The notes under the pieces: generated by a model
Databases searched by the model: none
Seen by the model: only the letters and a program-made list of their open reading frames with translations
What the model was told of the DNA's origin: nothing
Position numbers and translations under genes: made by a program
Shown here: piece by piece, positions 50,167-59,219 of the stretch
How positions within the stretch are numbered: position 1 is the stretch's first letter
How the letters are laid out: the number at the start of each line of letters is the position of its first letter
Source of the DNA: JACCZX01 sp963824935
GTDB lineage: Bacteria; Pseudomonadota; Gammaproteobacteria; Burkholderiales; Burkholderiaceae_F
DNA length: 64,000 nucleotides
Direction of reading: 5' to 3'
Assembly (NCBI GenBank): GCA_963824935.1
Contig: CAWGRF010000010.1
Location: forward strand, 186,001 to 250,000

Positions 50167-51596
50167 TTACCGCCAATCGCCTCGTTCCGTACGCGTTCGC
50201 GCGCGATAACGCAATCTTGCTCGTGCCGAAATCCGATCGCGATGCGGAGGTGTGGATCAGCGATGCAACGCCGCTGGCTGCACTGAATGAAGTGATCCGC
50301 GTGTTCCCCGGCAAGGTCAAGCCGATCGTTGTCGAGCCGGGCAAGTTGGTCGCGGCGATCTCGCAGACCTACGGTGATCAGGGCGGATCGGCGCAGCAGA
50401 TCGTCGGCGACATCGAAGGCGAGTTCGATATCACGCGGATGATGCAGGAGGTCCCGGATGTCGAGGACCTGCTCGAGACCGAGGACGACGCGCCGATCAT
50501 CCGCATGATCAACGCGCTCTTGACGCAGGCTGCGCGCGACGGCGCGTCTGACATTCACATCGAAGCGTTCGAAACGTATTCGCTGGTCCGATTCAGGATC
50601 GACGGCACGCTGCGCGACATCGTGCGGCCGAAGCGTGCGCTACACGCCGCGCTCGTGTCGCGTATCAAGATCATGGCGGCGCTCGACATCGCCGAAAAGC
50701 GCTTGCCGCAGGACGGCCGCATCACGCTACGCGTCGGTGGCCGGCCGGTGGACGTGCGTGTTTCGACATTGCCGACCGGCCATGGCGAAAGAGTCGTACT
50801 GCGCCTGCTCGAAAAAGATCTATCAAAGCTCGAGCTGACCAACCTCGGCATGGCCGAAGGCACGCTGGCAGCATTCGACAACCTGATTCACCAGCCGCAC
50901 GGAATCATTCTGGTGACCGGCCCGACCGGTTCCGGCAAATCCACCACGCTGTACGCGGGCATTCGCCGGCTCGATAAGAACACGACCAACATCATGACGG
51001 TCGAGGATCCGATCGAGTACGACATCGAGGGCATCGGCCAGACGCAGGTCAATCCGAAAATCGACATGACTTTCGCGAAGGCGCTGCGCGCGATCCTGCG
51101 CCAGGATCCGGACATCGTGATGATCGGCGAGATTCGCGATCTCGAGACCGCGCAGATCGCGGTGCAGTCCTCGCTGACCGGCCACCTGGTGCTGGCTACG
51201 CTGCACACCAACGATGCGGCGTCGGCCGTCACGCGACTGATCGACATGGGCATCGAGCCGTTCCTGCTGTCATCGTCATTACTCGGAGTGCTTGGCCAGC
51301 GTCTGGTACGCAAGCTTTGTCCGCATTGCAAAGAAGCCGATCCAGCCGTGGGCGGCTGGCGCGCCGTCGGTTGCGGCCATTGCGGCCATACCGGTTATCT
51401 GGGCCGCACCGGCATCTATGAGCTGCTGATCGTCAACGACGAAATACGGATGCTGGTGCACCAGGGCTCGAACGACACCGACATGCGGCGCGTCGCTGAA
51501 AAGAACGGAATGATCAACATGCGTGGCGACGCGCAGCGCTGGATCAAGACCGGTATCACGTCGCAAGAAGAAACGTTGCGCGTAACTCGCGAGTAG
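50163..51596 (+). CDS. gspE: T2SS assembly ATPase GspE
   Basis: GspE (477 aa) is the hexameric cytoplasmic motor. Walker A GPTGSGKSTTLYAG, Asp box DPIEYDIEGIGQTQVNPKID, Walker B DPDIVMIGEIRDLETAQIAV and His box HLVLATLHTNDAASAVTRL are all present. A tetracysteine zinc motif (CPHCKE ... CGHCGHTG) is visible near residue 400. Its ATG overlaps the SPOR-frame stop by 4 bases, which supports the longer GspD reading. Confidence 0.97.
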   Translation: MITANRLVPYAFARDNAILLVPKSDRDAEVWISDATPLAALNEVIRVFPGKVKPIVVEPGKLVAAISQTYGDQGGSAQQIVGDIEGEFDITRMMQEVPDVEDLLETEDDAPIIRMINALLTQAARDGASDIHIEAFETYSLVRFRIDGTLRDIVRPKRALHAALVSRIKIMAALDIAEKRLPQDGRITLRVGGRPVDVRVSTLPTGHGERVVLRLLEKDLSKLELTNLGMAEGTLAAFDNLIHQPHGIILVTGPTGSGKSTTLYAGIRRLDKNTTNIMTVEDPIEYDIEGIGQTQVNPKIDMTFAKALRAILRQDPDIVMIGEIRDLETAQIAVQSSLTGHLVLATLHTNDAASAVTRLIDMGIEPFLLSSSLLGVLGQRLVRKLCPHCKEADPAVGGWRAVGCGHCGHTGYLGRTGIYELLIVNDEIRMLVHQGSNDTDMRRVAEKNGMINMRGDAQRWIKTGITSQEETLRVTRE

Positions 51597-51603
51597 CACT
51601 CGC

Positions 51604-52848
51604 ATGGCCGCATTCAGATTTGCCGCGGTAGACAGCCTCGGGAAAGAGTCCGGCGGAGTACTCGAGGCCGACAGCGCGCGCGTGGCCCGTCAGCTGCTGC
51701 GCGGCCGCGGGCTGATTCCGTTGTCGGTCGATCCGGTGATGAGCGATGCCGGCGCGCGTGCCGGCGGCTTGTCACTCAGCCGACGACTGTCGCAAACCGA
51801 GCTCGCAGTCATCACGCGGCAGCTGGCATCGCTGCTCGGCGCGCAGTTGCCGGTCGCAGATGCGCTGACCGTGATGGTCGAGCAAAGCGAGAAGCAGCAG
51901 ACCCGCGAGCTGATGGCATCGATCCGCACCGATGTGCTCAGCGGCACGTCGCTGTCAAAGGCGCTGGTGCGTCACCCGCGCCAGTTTCCCGATATCTATC
52001 GCGCTCTGATCTCCGCCGGTGAAGAGTCGGGCAAGCTGGGTTCGGTGCTCGGCAGTCTGGCCGACTACGTCGAAGAGCGCGCGAAGCTGCAGCAGAAAAT
52101 CACTCTCGCATTCGTCTATCCCGCGATCGTCACGTTCGTTGCGCTGGCAGTCGTGATCGGCTTGCTGACATACGTCGTGCCGCAGGTCGTGCAGGTTTTT
52201 GCGAACACCAAGCAGGCGCTGCCGTTCTTGACGGTCGCGCTGATTGCGCTGTCGGACTTCGTGCGCAACTACGGCTGGATCGTGCTCTTGATCGCGGCGA
52301 TCGCGGCGTTCCTCGCCCAGCGCGCGCTGCGCGTTGCACCGGTGCGGCTGCGCTGGCACAAACGAATCTTGACGTTGCCGGTGATGGGCGTGCTGTCGCG
52401 CTCGATCAACACAGCGCGGTTTTCATCGACCTTGGCGATCCTGGTCGGATCCGGCGTGCCGATGCTGCGCTCGCTGCAGGCCGCGGGCGAAACCGTGACC
52501 AATCTCGCGATGCGAACCCGCGTGATGGACGCCGTGCAGCGTGTGCGCGAAGGCTTCTCGCTGGCGAAAGCGCTGCGCGCCGACGCCGATGAGGAAAGAA
52601 AGCCCGGGCATGTGAAGCTCTTTCCGCCGGTGCTGATCCACCTGATTGCATCGGGCGAAGCAACCGGCAAGTTGCCCGAAATGCTGACGCGCGCGGCGGA
52701 TATTCATGCCCGTGAGGCTGAACGCCGCGCGCTTTTCTTTACCTCTTTGCTGGAGCCGATCCTGATCCTTACGATGGGTGTAGTGGTGATGCTGATCGTG
52801 CTGGCAGTGCTGCTGCCGATTATTGAGATCAATCAACTCGTTCGGTAA
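51604..52848 (+). CDS. gspF: T2SS inner-membrane platform protein GspF
   Basis: GspF (414 aa), polytopic, with two tandem T2SSF domains. Domain 1 ELAVITRQLASLLGAQLPVA, SGTSLSKALVRHPRQFPDIY RALISAGEESGKL; helices around 170-190 and 220-240; domain 2 STLAILVGSGVPMLRSLQAA, LIHLIASGEATGKLPEMLTR; final helix PILILTMGVVVMLIVLAVLL. The last T2SS gene here; GspO (peptidase) is not in the window and must be elsewhere. Confidence 0.97.
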   Translation: MAAFRFAAVDSLGKESGGVLEADSARVARQLLRGRGLIPLSVDPVMSDAGARAGGLSLSRRLSQTELAVITRQLASLLGAQLPVADALTVMVEQSEKQQTRELMASIRTDVLSGTSLSKALVRHPRQFPDIYRALISAGEESGKLGSVLGSLADYVEERAKLQQKITLAFVYPAIVTFVALAVVIGLLTYVVPQVVQVFANTKQALPFLTVALIALSDFVRNYGWIVLLIAAIAAFLAQRALRVAPVRLRWHKRILTLPVMGVLSRSINTARFSSTLAILVGSGVPMLRSLQAAGETVTNLAMRTRVMDAVQRVREGFSLAKALRADADEERKPGHVKLFPPVLIHLIASGEATGKLPEMLTRAADIHAREAERRALFFTSLLEPILILTMGVVVMLIVLAVLLPIIEINQLVR

Positions 52849-52861
52849 GCCAGGTATCGAA

Positions 52862-52891
52862 GTTGCTATCCCTCCTGTCATGGAGGGCAAC
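52862..52891 (+). promoter_or_regulatory. Hairpin that would sequester the ribosome binding site of the cytochrome gene
   Basis: CCCTCC (52870-52875) pairs with GGAGGG (52882-52887), which is the ribosome binding site of the gene starting at 52894; GTTG (52862-52865) can pair with CAAC (52888-52891) to extend the stem across a bulge. Such an arrangement can act as an RNA thermometer or as a block lifted by translation from upstream. This is inferred from base pairing alone. Confidence 0.5.
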
Positions 52892-52893
52892 CC

Positions 52894-53700
52894 ATGCTTA
52901 GGACAATCTGCTTCAGCGTCGCGCTGGCGCTGCCGCTGACTACCGTTTCGCGTGCCGCAGACATTGAAGCCGGCAGAGCGAAGGTGCAGGCCGTGTGCTC
53001 AGCATGTCACGGCGCTAACGGCGTAAGTGTCAGCGATGCCATTCCTAATCTCGCAGGTCAAAGGGCGATCTATCTTGAGAATCAGCTGAAAGCGCTGAAG
53101 GATGGCTCACGCAAGAACGCGGTGATGAATGCGATCGCAAGCCAGCTGAGCCCAACTGATATAGCCAACGTAGCGGCGTTCTACGCGACTCAGCCGGGGG
53201 CAACTGCTGGAACAAAGTCCGAACTGCTGCCGCAACTCGTGAAGACCGGGGTCAGCTTTCCGGAACACTACAAGAGCGCGTTTACCAAGTACTACACGAT
53301 CAACTTCCCTGCTACGCGACAGGTGCGCTACTACTACGCAAACCCTGCTGCATTGCAGGCAGCGAAGGACGGAAAGTCGCTTCCGAACGGCTCGGTGCTG
53401 TTTGCGGAGGTCTACTCGGCAAAGCTCGATGCAGATAAGAAACCGGTCACGGGTAGCGACGGTTTCTATGTTCCCGACCAATTGCTGTTCTACACGGCGA
53501 TGGCGCGTGAAGAGGGCTGGGGCAAAGAGATTCCTGAAATGCTACGCAACGAAGACTGGAATTACGCAATCTTCACTACCGCCAAGCAGCTTCGTGCCGG
53601 TGTCAACCAGGCGGAGTGTCTCGCCTGCCACAAGCCGCTGGACAAAGCGAGCTACACATTTACGCTCGATCAGATCACGGCAGCTGCAAAGGCAAAGTGA
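52894..53700 (+). CDS. Periplasmic cytochrome c fused to a cytochrome P460 domain
   Basis: A 268-residue exported protein: signal peptide about 1-21 (cleavage after VSRA), then a class I cytochrome domain (haem site CSACHG, residues about 35-40, with distal Met in a MNAIASQLS context). The C-terminal half is a cytochrome P460-like domain: FPEHYKSAFTKYYTINFPAT, VRYYYANPAALQAAKDGKSL and a second haem-binding CLACHKP near 246. P460 enzymes oxidise hydroxylamine or detoxify NO in nitrifiers and methanotrophs; here the electron acceptor could be the fused cytochrome. The substrate cannot be assigned. Confidence 0.82.
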   Translation: MLRTICFSVALALPLTTVSRAADIEAGRAKVQAVCSACHGANGVSVSDAIPNLAGQRAIYLENQLKALKDGSRKNAVMNAIASQLSPTDIANVAAFYATQPGATAGTKSELLPQLVKTGVSFPEHYKSAFTKYYTINFPATRQVRYYYANPAALQAAKDGKSLPNGSVLFAEVYSAKLDADKKPVTGSDGFYVPDQLLFYTAMAREEGWGKEIPEMLRNEDWNYAIFTTAKQLRAGVNQAECLACHKPLDKASYTFTLDQITAAAKAK

Positions 53701-53713
53701 ATGCGTCTGCGCC

Positions 53714-53743
53714 AAAAAAAGCGGCCCCACGGGCCGCTTTTTT
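53714..53743. terminator. Bidirectional intrinsic terminator
   Basis: GCGGCCC-CAC-GGGCCGC with seven A before and six T after serves both the cytochrome gene (plus) and dctP (minus), which converge here with 12 bases beyond it to the dctP stop. Confidence 0.9.
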
Positions 53744-53755
53744 ACGCGTATCCAA

Positions 53756-54731
53756 CTACTTGATCGCCTGCAGCTTGTCGTAGATTTCTTTCGGCCAGGT
53801 TGCATCCGGCCCGTTGTGCATCTTGACTGTCGCTTCGCGGAACGGCGCGCGGTTGACCGCCACGACTTCCTTGCCCTTCTTCTTGAACTCGGCACCGAGA
53901 TTTTTTTCGATCTCGATGATTTGCGCTGTCGCACGCGCTGCGCCTTCTTTCAGCACCGTCTCGAAGATCGCTTTGTCGGCATCGGACAACTTGTTCCAAG
54001 TCGAACTGCTGACGATGCTCAGCAATGCATCGGTGATGTGTCCGGTCAGAACGATGAACTTCTGCACTTCGTAAAACTTCTTCGCATCGATCGTCGGTAG
54101 CGGGTTTTCCTGCGCGTCGACGGTGCCGTTCTGCAGTGCGAGATATACCTCGGCGAATGCGATCGGCGTTGGATTGGCGCCGACAGCGCGCGGGAACATC
54201 GTGTACAGCGGCGCGTCCGGCACGCGGATTTTCACGCCCTTCATGTCTTCCGGCTTGTTGATCGCCTTGTTCGATGTGACGTGACGCTCGCCGTAGTAGG
54301 TGATCGCAAGCACTTTGTGGCCGCCGCTCTTCTGCCGGTAGCCTTCGGCCAATTCGCTGAACAGCGGGCTGGTCGCGAACGCCTTCCAGTGATTGAAGTC
54401 GCGAAACATGAACGGTGCACCGCCGATCGCGAGCGGACCGTAGGTACGGCCGGCGAACAACTGCCCGGTGTAGATGATGTCGACGGTGCCGAGCGTCAGG
54501 CCCTGATTGATGTCGGTTTCCTTGCCGAGGGTCGACGCCGGAAACACTTCGACCGTGTAGCGGTTGTTGGTGCGCTTGCGCGATTTCGCCGGCTGCCCAC
54601 ACCGCGGCGGTGTGATACGGCTCGCTCGTTTCATAGACGTGCGCCCACTTCAGCTTGGTCTGCGCTGCCGTGCCGAGCGCGATCAGCGACAAAGCCGCCG
54701 CGGTGGCGAATTTTGCAAATCTCAAACTCAT
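53756..54731 (-). CDS. dctP: TRAP transporter substrate-binding protein DctP, interrupted by an apparent +1 base
   Basis: Periplasmic solute receptor for the tripartite TRAP transporter. Signal peptide about 1-22 (MSLRFAKFATAAALSLIALG), then TKLKWAHVYETSEPYHTAAV WAAGEIA. Removing one base near 54578 (GCG-C-AAG on the coding strand) continues KRTNNRYTVEVFPASTLGKE, VDIIYTGQLFAGRTYGPLAI, KNGVKIRV-type IRVPDAPLYTMFPRAVGANP (with the Arg that salt-bridges a carboxylate) and QNGTVDAQENPLPTIDAKKF. The corrected length is 324, typical. The ligand is probably a sugar acid given the neighbours, which is inference. Confidence 0.9.
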
Positions 54732-54779
54732 GTCTTCTCCTTTGGTGTAATGCGTCGTGCGGAATATCGTCGGGAGCGG

Positions 54780-56337
54780 CTACATCGTCGCGCCCAGCTG
54801 CCATGGAATGAACTCGCTTTGGCCGTAGCCAAAGCGTTCGCTCTTTGTCTTCTCACCCGATGCGGTGGCCAGGATCAGCTCGAACAGCCGCCCCCCGATC
54901 TCTTCGATCGTTGCTGCGCCGTCTGCGATCTCGCCGCAGTTCAAATCGATATCTTCGCTCTGGCGCTGCCACAGCTCGGTGTTGGTCGATAGTTTCAGCG
55001 ACGGCGACGGCGCGCAGCCATACGCGGAACCGCGGCCGGTGGTAAACAGGATCATGTTGGCGCCGCCCGCGACCTGCCCTGTGGCCGACACCGGATCGTA
55101 GCCCGGCGTGTCCATATAGACAAAACCGCTTTGCGGTGACCGGCTGCGCGTATTCGAAAACGTCGACCAGATTCGTGGTGCCGCCCTTTGCGACTGCCCC
55201 GAGCGATTTTTCGAGAATCGTCGTCAGCCCGCCCGCCTTGTTGCCCGGCGACGGATTGTTGTTCATCTCGCCGTGGTTGCGCGCGGTGTAGTCCTCCCAC
55301 CACTTGATGCGCGCGATCAGCTTTTCGCCGACTTCGCGCGAGACGGCGCGGCGTGTCAGCAGATGTTCGGCGCCGTAGATCTCCGGGGTCTCCGAAAGTA
55401 TCGCGGTACCGCCATGCGCGACCAGACGATCGACGGCGTTGCCGAGCGCCGGATTGGCGGTGATGCCCGAGTACCCGTCCGAGCCACCGCATTGCAGACC
55501 GAGCATCAGGTGATTTGCGGGCACCGGTGTCCTGACAATGCGATTTGCGGCCGGCAACATTTCCTTGACGATCGCCACACCGCGCTCGATCGCTTTGGCG
55601 GTGCCGCCGACGTCCTGCATGTTGTAGCGCGCCAGACGGTCGCTCTCCTTCAACCCCTCGGCGCCGAGCAATGACGTGATCTGGTTCGCTTCGCAACCGA
55701 GGCCGATAAAGATCGTTGCCGCGATGTTCGGATGGCGCGCGTAACCTGCCATTGTCCGGCGCAGCACGTCCATGCTCTCGCCCATGTCCATGCCGCAGCC
55801 GGTGCCGTGCGTTAGCGCGATCACGCCGTCGATGTTCGGATACGCAGCCAGCGCTTCCGGGCGGATGTCGGTGCGGAATTGATCCGCGATCGCGCGCGAT
55901 ACCGTCGCCGAGCAGTTAACACTCGAGATGATCGCGACGTAATTGCGCGTGGCCACGCGGCCATCGTCGCGGACGATGCCCATGAATGTCGCGGGCGGGT
56001 TGATCATCTTGGTCGGCTTCACGTCGACGCAAAACGCGTAATCGCGTGCCGCACCGCCCACATTGGCGCCATGGTCCGCGCCGATTCCCATGTTGTGCAG
56101 GTGCACGTGTTCGCCGGCGCGAATGTCGCGCGTCGCAAAGCCGATGATCTGGTTATAGCGACGCACCGGCGATCCCGCAGCGATCGCGCGCGTCGCGAGC
56201 TTGTGGCCCGGCGGCACCAGACCGATCACAGTCACGCCTTCGCCCTTGATCAGCGTGCCCGCGACCAACTGACGGCGCGCGATGACGACGTCGTCGGCGG
56301 GATTCAGTCTTAATACGAGCGGGACTTCCTGCAACAT
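54780..56337 (-). CDS. UxaA/GarD-family sugar-acid dehydratase, interrupted by an apparent +1 base
   Basis: A member of the altronate/galactarate dehydratase family (about 518 aa after correction). The N-terminal SAF domain (VVIARRQLVAGTLIKGEGVT) and the body (GIVRDDGRVATRNYVAIISS VNCSATV, GVIALTHGTGCGMDMGE, GLGCEANQI, LGLQCGGSDGYSGITANPAL) with metal-binding Cys are visible; the end MDTPGYDPVSATGQVAGGAN MILFTTGRGSAYGC is one base out. Remove one base near 55128 (AAG-C-GGT on the coding strand). It sits between dctM and dctP and beside an SDR and an FAH hydrolase, so it likely dehydrates a pentonate or 6-deoxyhexonate to a 2-keto-3-deoxy acid. Substrate is unproven; altronate and galactarate are alternatives. 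Confidence 0.85.
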
Positions 56338-56347
56338 TCGTTTTTCC

Positions 56348-57751
56348 TCACATTGCCAATCGCGGCAGCCATAAGCTGATGACCGGCACGTACGTCACCA
56401 CCGCCAGGCTGATCAATAGCGGCACGAGCCATGGCAGGATCGCCATCGTCGTGCGTTCGATCGACAACTTGGCCACGCGCGCAAGAACGTACAACACCAG
56501 CCCCATCGGTGGATGCAGCAGGCCGATCATCAGGTTCAGCACCATGATCAGCCCGAAGTGCACCGGGTCAATTCCGAGCTTCAGGACGATCGGCATCAGC
56601 ACCGGAACCAGAATGGTAATCGCTGCCACCGGTTCCAGAAAACAGCCGACGAACAACATCAAGCCATTGGCAAGTAGCAGGAACACCCAGGGTTCCTGCG
56701 TGAAGGCGAGCACCCAATCTGCGATCACCTCGGTCGTCTTCGTGACCGTCAGCATCCAGCCGAAAATCGATGCCGCCGCCACGATGAACAGCACAGTCGC
56801 CGTCGTTTCGATCGTGTCCATCGACACCTTGATCAGCATCTTCCAGTTCAGCGTGTGGAACCAGGCGACACCCAGAAACAACGACCACACGCACGCGGCA
56901 ATGGCGCCCTCGGTTGCGGTGAATACCCCGGTGGTCATGCCGCCGATCAGCAACACCGGCGTCATGATCGGCAGCACCGCGTTGAAGCGAAAGTAGCGAT
57001 CGGCCGCCAACAACAGCGCAAGTCCGATCACGACGGTCCATACCGGGCTCGTTCCGTTTTGCGTCGCAAGCCAGATCGCGATCGGAAATCCGGCGACGAT
57101 CGCCAGCTCGAGCAGCGCCTTGCCGATGCGCCACCATTCGAATGCGATGTCGCCGCCCCACTTGTTCTTGTGCGCGAAGAACGCGACGGTCGCCATCATC
57201 AACAACGCCATCACGACGCCGGGCAGGATGCCCGCCAGGAACAACGCGCCGACCGAGACGTTGGCAAACATCGCGTAGATCACGAACGGCAAGGAAGGCG
57301 GAATGATCGGCCCCAGCGTCGCTGACGCCGCCGTGACGCCGACCGCAAACTCAAGGTTGTAGCCGTGATCCTTCATCGCCTTGATCTCGATCGTCCCGAG
57401 CCCGGCCGCATCGGCGATCGCCGTGCCTGACATGCCGGCAAAAATCATCGAGCCGACAACGTTGACATGTCCCAGCCCGCCGCGCAGCCAGCCGACCAAC
57501 GCCAGCGCAAAGTTGTAGATGCGGTTGGTGATGCCCGCGGAGTTCATCAGGTTGCCGGCGAGGATGAAAAACGGCACCGCCAGCAGCGGAAACGAATCGA
57601 TGCCGCTGACCATCCGATGGATCACGACGAAGTCCGGCACCATGCCGGTTGCCATCACGAAAATCAGCGACGAACCCGCCATCGCGATCGCGACCGGAAT
57701 GCCGGAACCCATCATCGCGAGGAACAGCAGCTTGAAACTGGCCGGATTCAT
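56348..57751 (-). CDS. dctM: TRAP transporter large permease DctM
   Basis: DctM (467 aa), the Na+-coupled transport subunit with about 12 membrane helices. Family motifs: FPLLAVPFFILAGNLMNSAG, GLGHVNVVGSMIFAGMSGTA, ADAAGLGTIEIKAMKDHGY, LGPIIPPSLPFVIYAMFANV, GGMTTGVFTATEGAIAACVW and LGIDPVHFGLIMVLNLMIGL. It is slightly longer than the usual 425-430 because of a hydrophilic/hydrophobic insert around 195-235 (HKNKWGGDIAFEWWRIGKAL...). It lies 10 bases after dctQ. Confidence 0.95.
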   Translation of the reverse strand: MNPASFKLLFLAMMGSGIPVAIAMAGSSLIFVMATGMVPDFVVIHRMVSGIDSFPLLAVPFFILAGNLMNSAGITNRIYNFALALVGWLRGGLGHVNVVGSMIFAGMSGTAIADAAGLGTIEIKAMKDHGYNLEFAVGVTAASATLGPIIPPSLPFVIYAMFANVSVGALFLAGILPGVVMALLMMATVAFFAHKNKWGGDIAFEWWRIGKALLELAIVAGFPIAIWLATQNGTSPVWTVVIGLALLLAADRYFRFNAVLPIMTPVLLIGGMTTGVFTATEGAIAACVWSLFLGVAWFHTLNWKMLIKVSMDTIETTATVLFIVAAASIFGWMLTVTKTTEVIADWVLAFTQEPWVFLLLANGLMLFVGCFLEPVAAITILVPVLMPIVLKLGIDPVHFGLIMVLNLMIGLLHPPMGLVLYVLARVAKLSIERTTMAILPWLVPLLISLAVVTYVPVISLWLPRLAM

Positions 57752-57761
57752 CGGAAATCCT

Positions 57762-58355
57762 TCAAGCTGCGCTCTCCGCGAGCTCCGGCTTCTCGAGCAC
57801 CGAGGCTTTGCGGCGCCAGTTTGCGATCGCGACGTCGATCGATCGCCACGTCATCAACGCAAACCCCACGAGCACGACGCCATAGACGAGCCCGATCGGC
57901 AGATTGACCACCGACATCTGCTGCCCGCCGATCCGCATCAGCAGTTGAAACGTAAGCCAGGTTGCGTAACCGAGGAAGGCAGTCCGGACGATATCGACCA
58001 GGATCGACATCACGCGCATCAGTGGCGCGGGCAATACGCGATACAGAAAATCGACCTGGATGTGATTGTTCTTCCGTACGCCGATCGACGCACCGATGAA
58101 CATCGTGCAGATCAGCAGGTAACGCGCTATCTCCTCGGTCCAGGCTGCCGAGTCGTTTAGCGCATAGCGCGTGAAGAACTGCCAAAAGATCACGAACGAC
58201 AGTGCCCAGAAGAAGACAAACGCAATCCATTCTTCAAAGCGATACACACGGATGTCGATCGGCGCATCGTGGACGTCGAACTCACCGCTGGCGGTCAGCA
58301 CGTGCTCGTCGGCTTGCGACAAAGGCGCCGACGCCGACGTGTCAGGCTGTGCCAT
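57762..58355 (-). CDS. dctQ: TRAP transporter small permease DctQ
   Basis: DctQ (197 aa) is the small membrane subunit. I start at MAQPDTSASAPLSQADEHVL, with GGAAG 5-6 bases upstream; this overlaps the end of the regulator gene by 14 bases. About 55 polar residues precede four helices. Motifs: IAFVFFWALSFVIFWQFFTR, YALNDSAAWTEEIARYLLIC (the DctQ signature W-x-E-E) and GASIGVRKNNHIQVDFLY. The long N-terminal extension is unusual but variable in the family. Confidence 0.88.
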   Translation of the reverse strand: MAQPDTSASAPLSQADEHVLTASGEFDVHDAPIDIRVYRFEEWIAFVFFWALSFVIFWQFFTRYALNDSAAWTEEIARYLLICTMFIGASIGVRKNNHIQVDFLYRVLPAPLMRVMSILVDIVRTAFLGYATWLTFQLLMRIGGQQMSVVNLPIGLVYGVVLVGFALMTWRSIDVAIANWRRKASVLEKPELAESAA

Positions 58356-59088
58356 TGCCACTTCCAACTCGTTTGCGTGGCGTCGGACCCTCTGCGGTCC
58401 AGCTCTTCTGAAACCGGCGCGCAGCCTCGTCCATGTGCCGGCGCATCGTTGCGCGAGCTTTCGCTCCATCGTGCGCTTCGATCGCGACCATCACCGCCCG
58501 GTGCTCGGCGATGGCAGCATCCCATAGATCGGGTGTATCGAAATGGTGTTCGAGCTGCAGAAACAGCGGACCCGTGCGCTGATCCCAGAGTGTGCGCACG
58601 GCGAGCGCAAGCGCGCTGTTTCCGCTGGCTTCAGCCATCTCAAGGTGGAATCGGCGATCGTTCGCAAGCGGCATCACATTGCGCTTGCGGTCGCGAATCA
58701 TTGCGGTCAACGCGGCGCGCATCCGTTTGATCTGCGCGGCACTCGCATTCTTCGCCGCAAGTGCAGCGCACTCGGATTCGAGCAGGCGGCGCGCGCTGAT
58801 CAACTCAAACGGGCCCGAATCGGCGGCAAGGCGAACGGCTTTCCCACGTGCGCCACCGGCACGCGCTACATACACGCCCGAGCCCACTCGCACATCGACG
58901 TAACCTTCGACCTCCAACGCGATCAATGCTTCGCGCACCGACGGCCGGCTGACCTTCAGCATCCTCGCGAGGTCGCGCTCGGGCGGCAGGCGCTCGCCCG
59001 TCTTGTATTCGCCGCGCTTTATCAATCGCGCAATCTGCTCCGCGATGCGTCGGTACAACCGCTGCGGTTCGACAGCCTGTATCGGCAT
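58342..59088 (-). CDS. FadR-subfamily (FCD) GntR transcriptional regulator
   Basis: A 248-residue regulator: winged helix (RLYRRIAEQIARLIKRGEYK, GERLPPERDLARMLKVSRPS VREALIALEVEGYVDVRVGS) and a C-terminal FCD effector domain (about 90-235) with metal-type residues Asp/His (FELISARRLLESECAALAAK; NDRRFHLEMAEASGN; AVMVAIEAHDGAKARATMRR HM). FCD domains bind small organic acids. It is divergent from the SDR gene and heads the minus-strand TRAP/UxaA operon, so it likely controls both directions through the TGGTC-A-GACCA site. Confidence 0.92.
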   Translation of the reverse strand: MPIQAVEPQRLYRRIAEQIARLIKRGEYKTGERLPPERDLARMLKVSRPSVREALIALEVEGYVDVRVGSGVYVARAGGARGKAVRLAADSGPFELISARRLLESECAALAAKNASAAQIKRMRAALTAMIRDRKRNVMPLANDRRFHLEMAEASGNSALALAVRTLWDQRTGPLFLQLEHHFDTPDLWDAAIAEHRAVMVAIEAHDGAKARATMRRHMDEAARRFQKSWTAEGPTPRKRVGSGNGTA

Positions 59089-59135
59089 TGGACAATTCGA
59101 TCGGGGGTTGCTTACACTGCCGGCGGCTGGTCAAG

Positions 59136-59146
59136 TGGTCAGACCA
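59136..59146. promoter_or_regulatory. Candidate GntR/FadR operator
   Basis: TGGTC-A-GACCA is a perfect palindrome in the 131-base divergent spacer between the regulator and the SDR gene, preceded 9 bases earlier by another TGGTC. FadR-subfamily operators typically read TGGT-N(2-4)-ACCA. The site is well placed to repress both units. Confidence 0.75.
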
Positions 59147-59219
59147 ATTTGTGCTGCGATTTCCGGCGGGCGAGCTTCACACGCGGCCCTATCAGTGTCA
59201 AGCAACGCGGAGGAAATGA

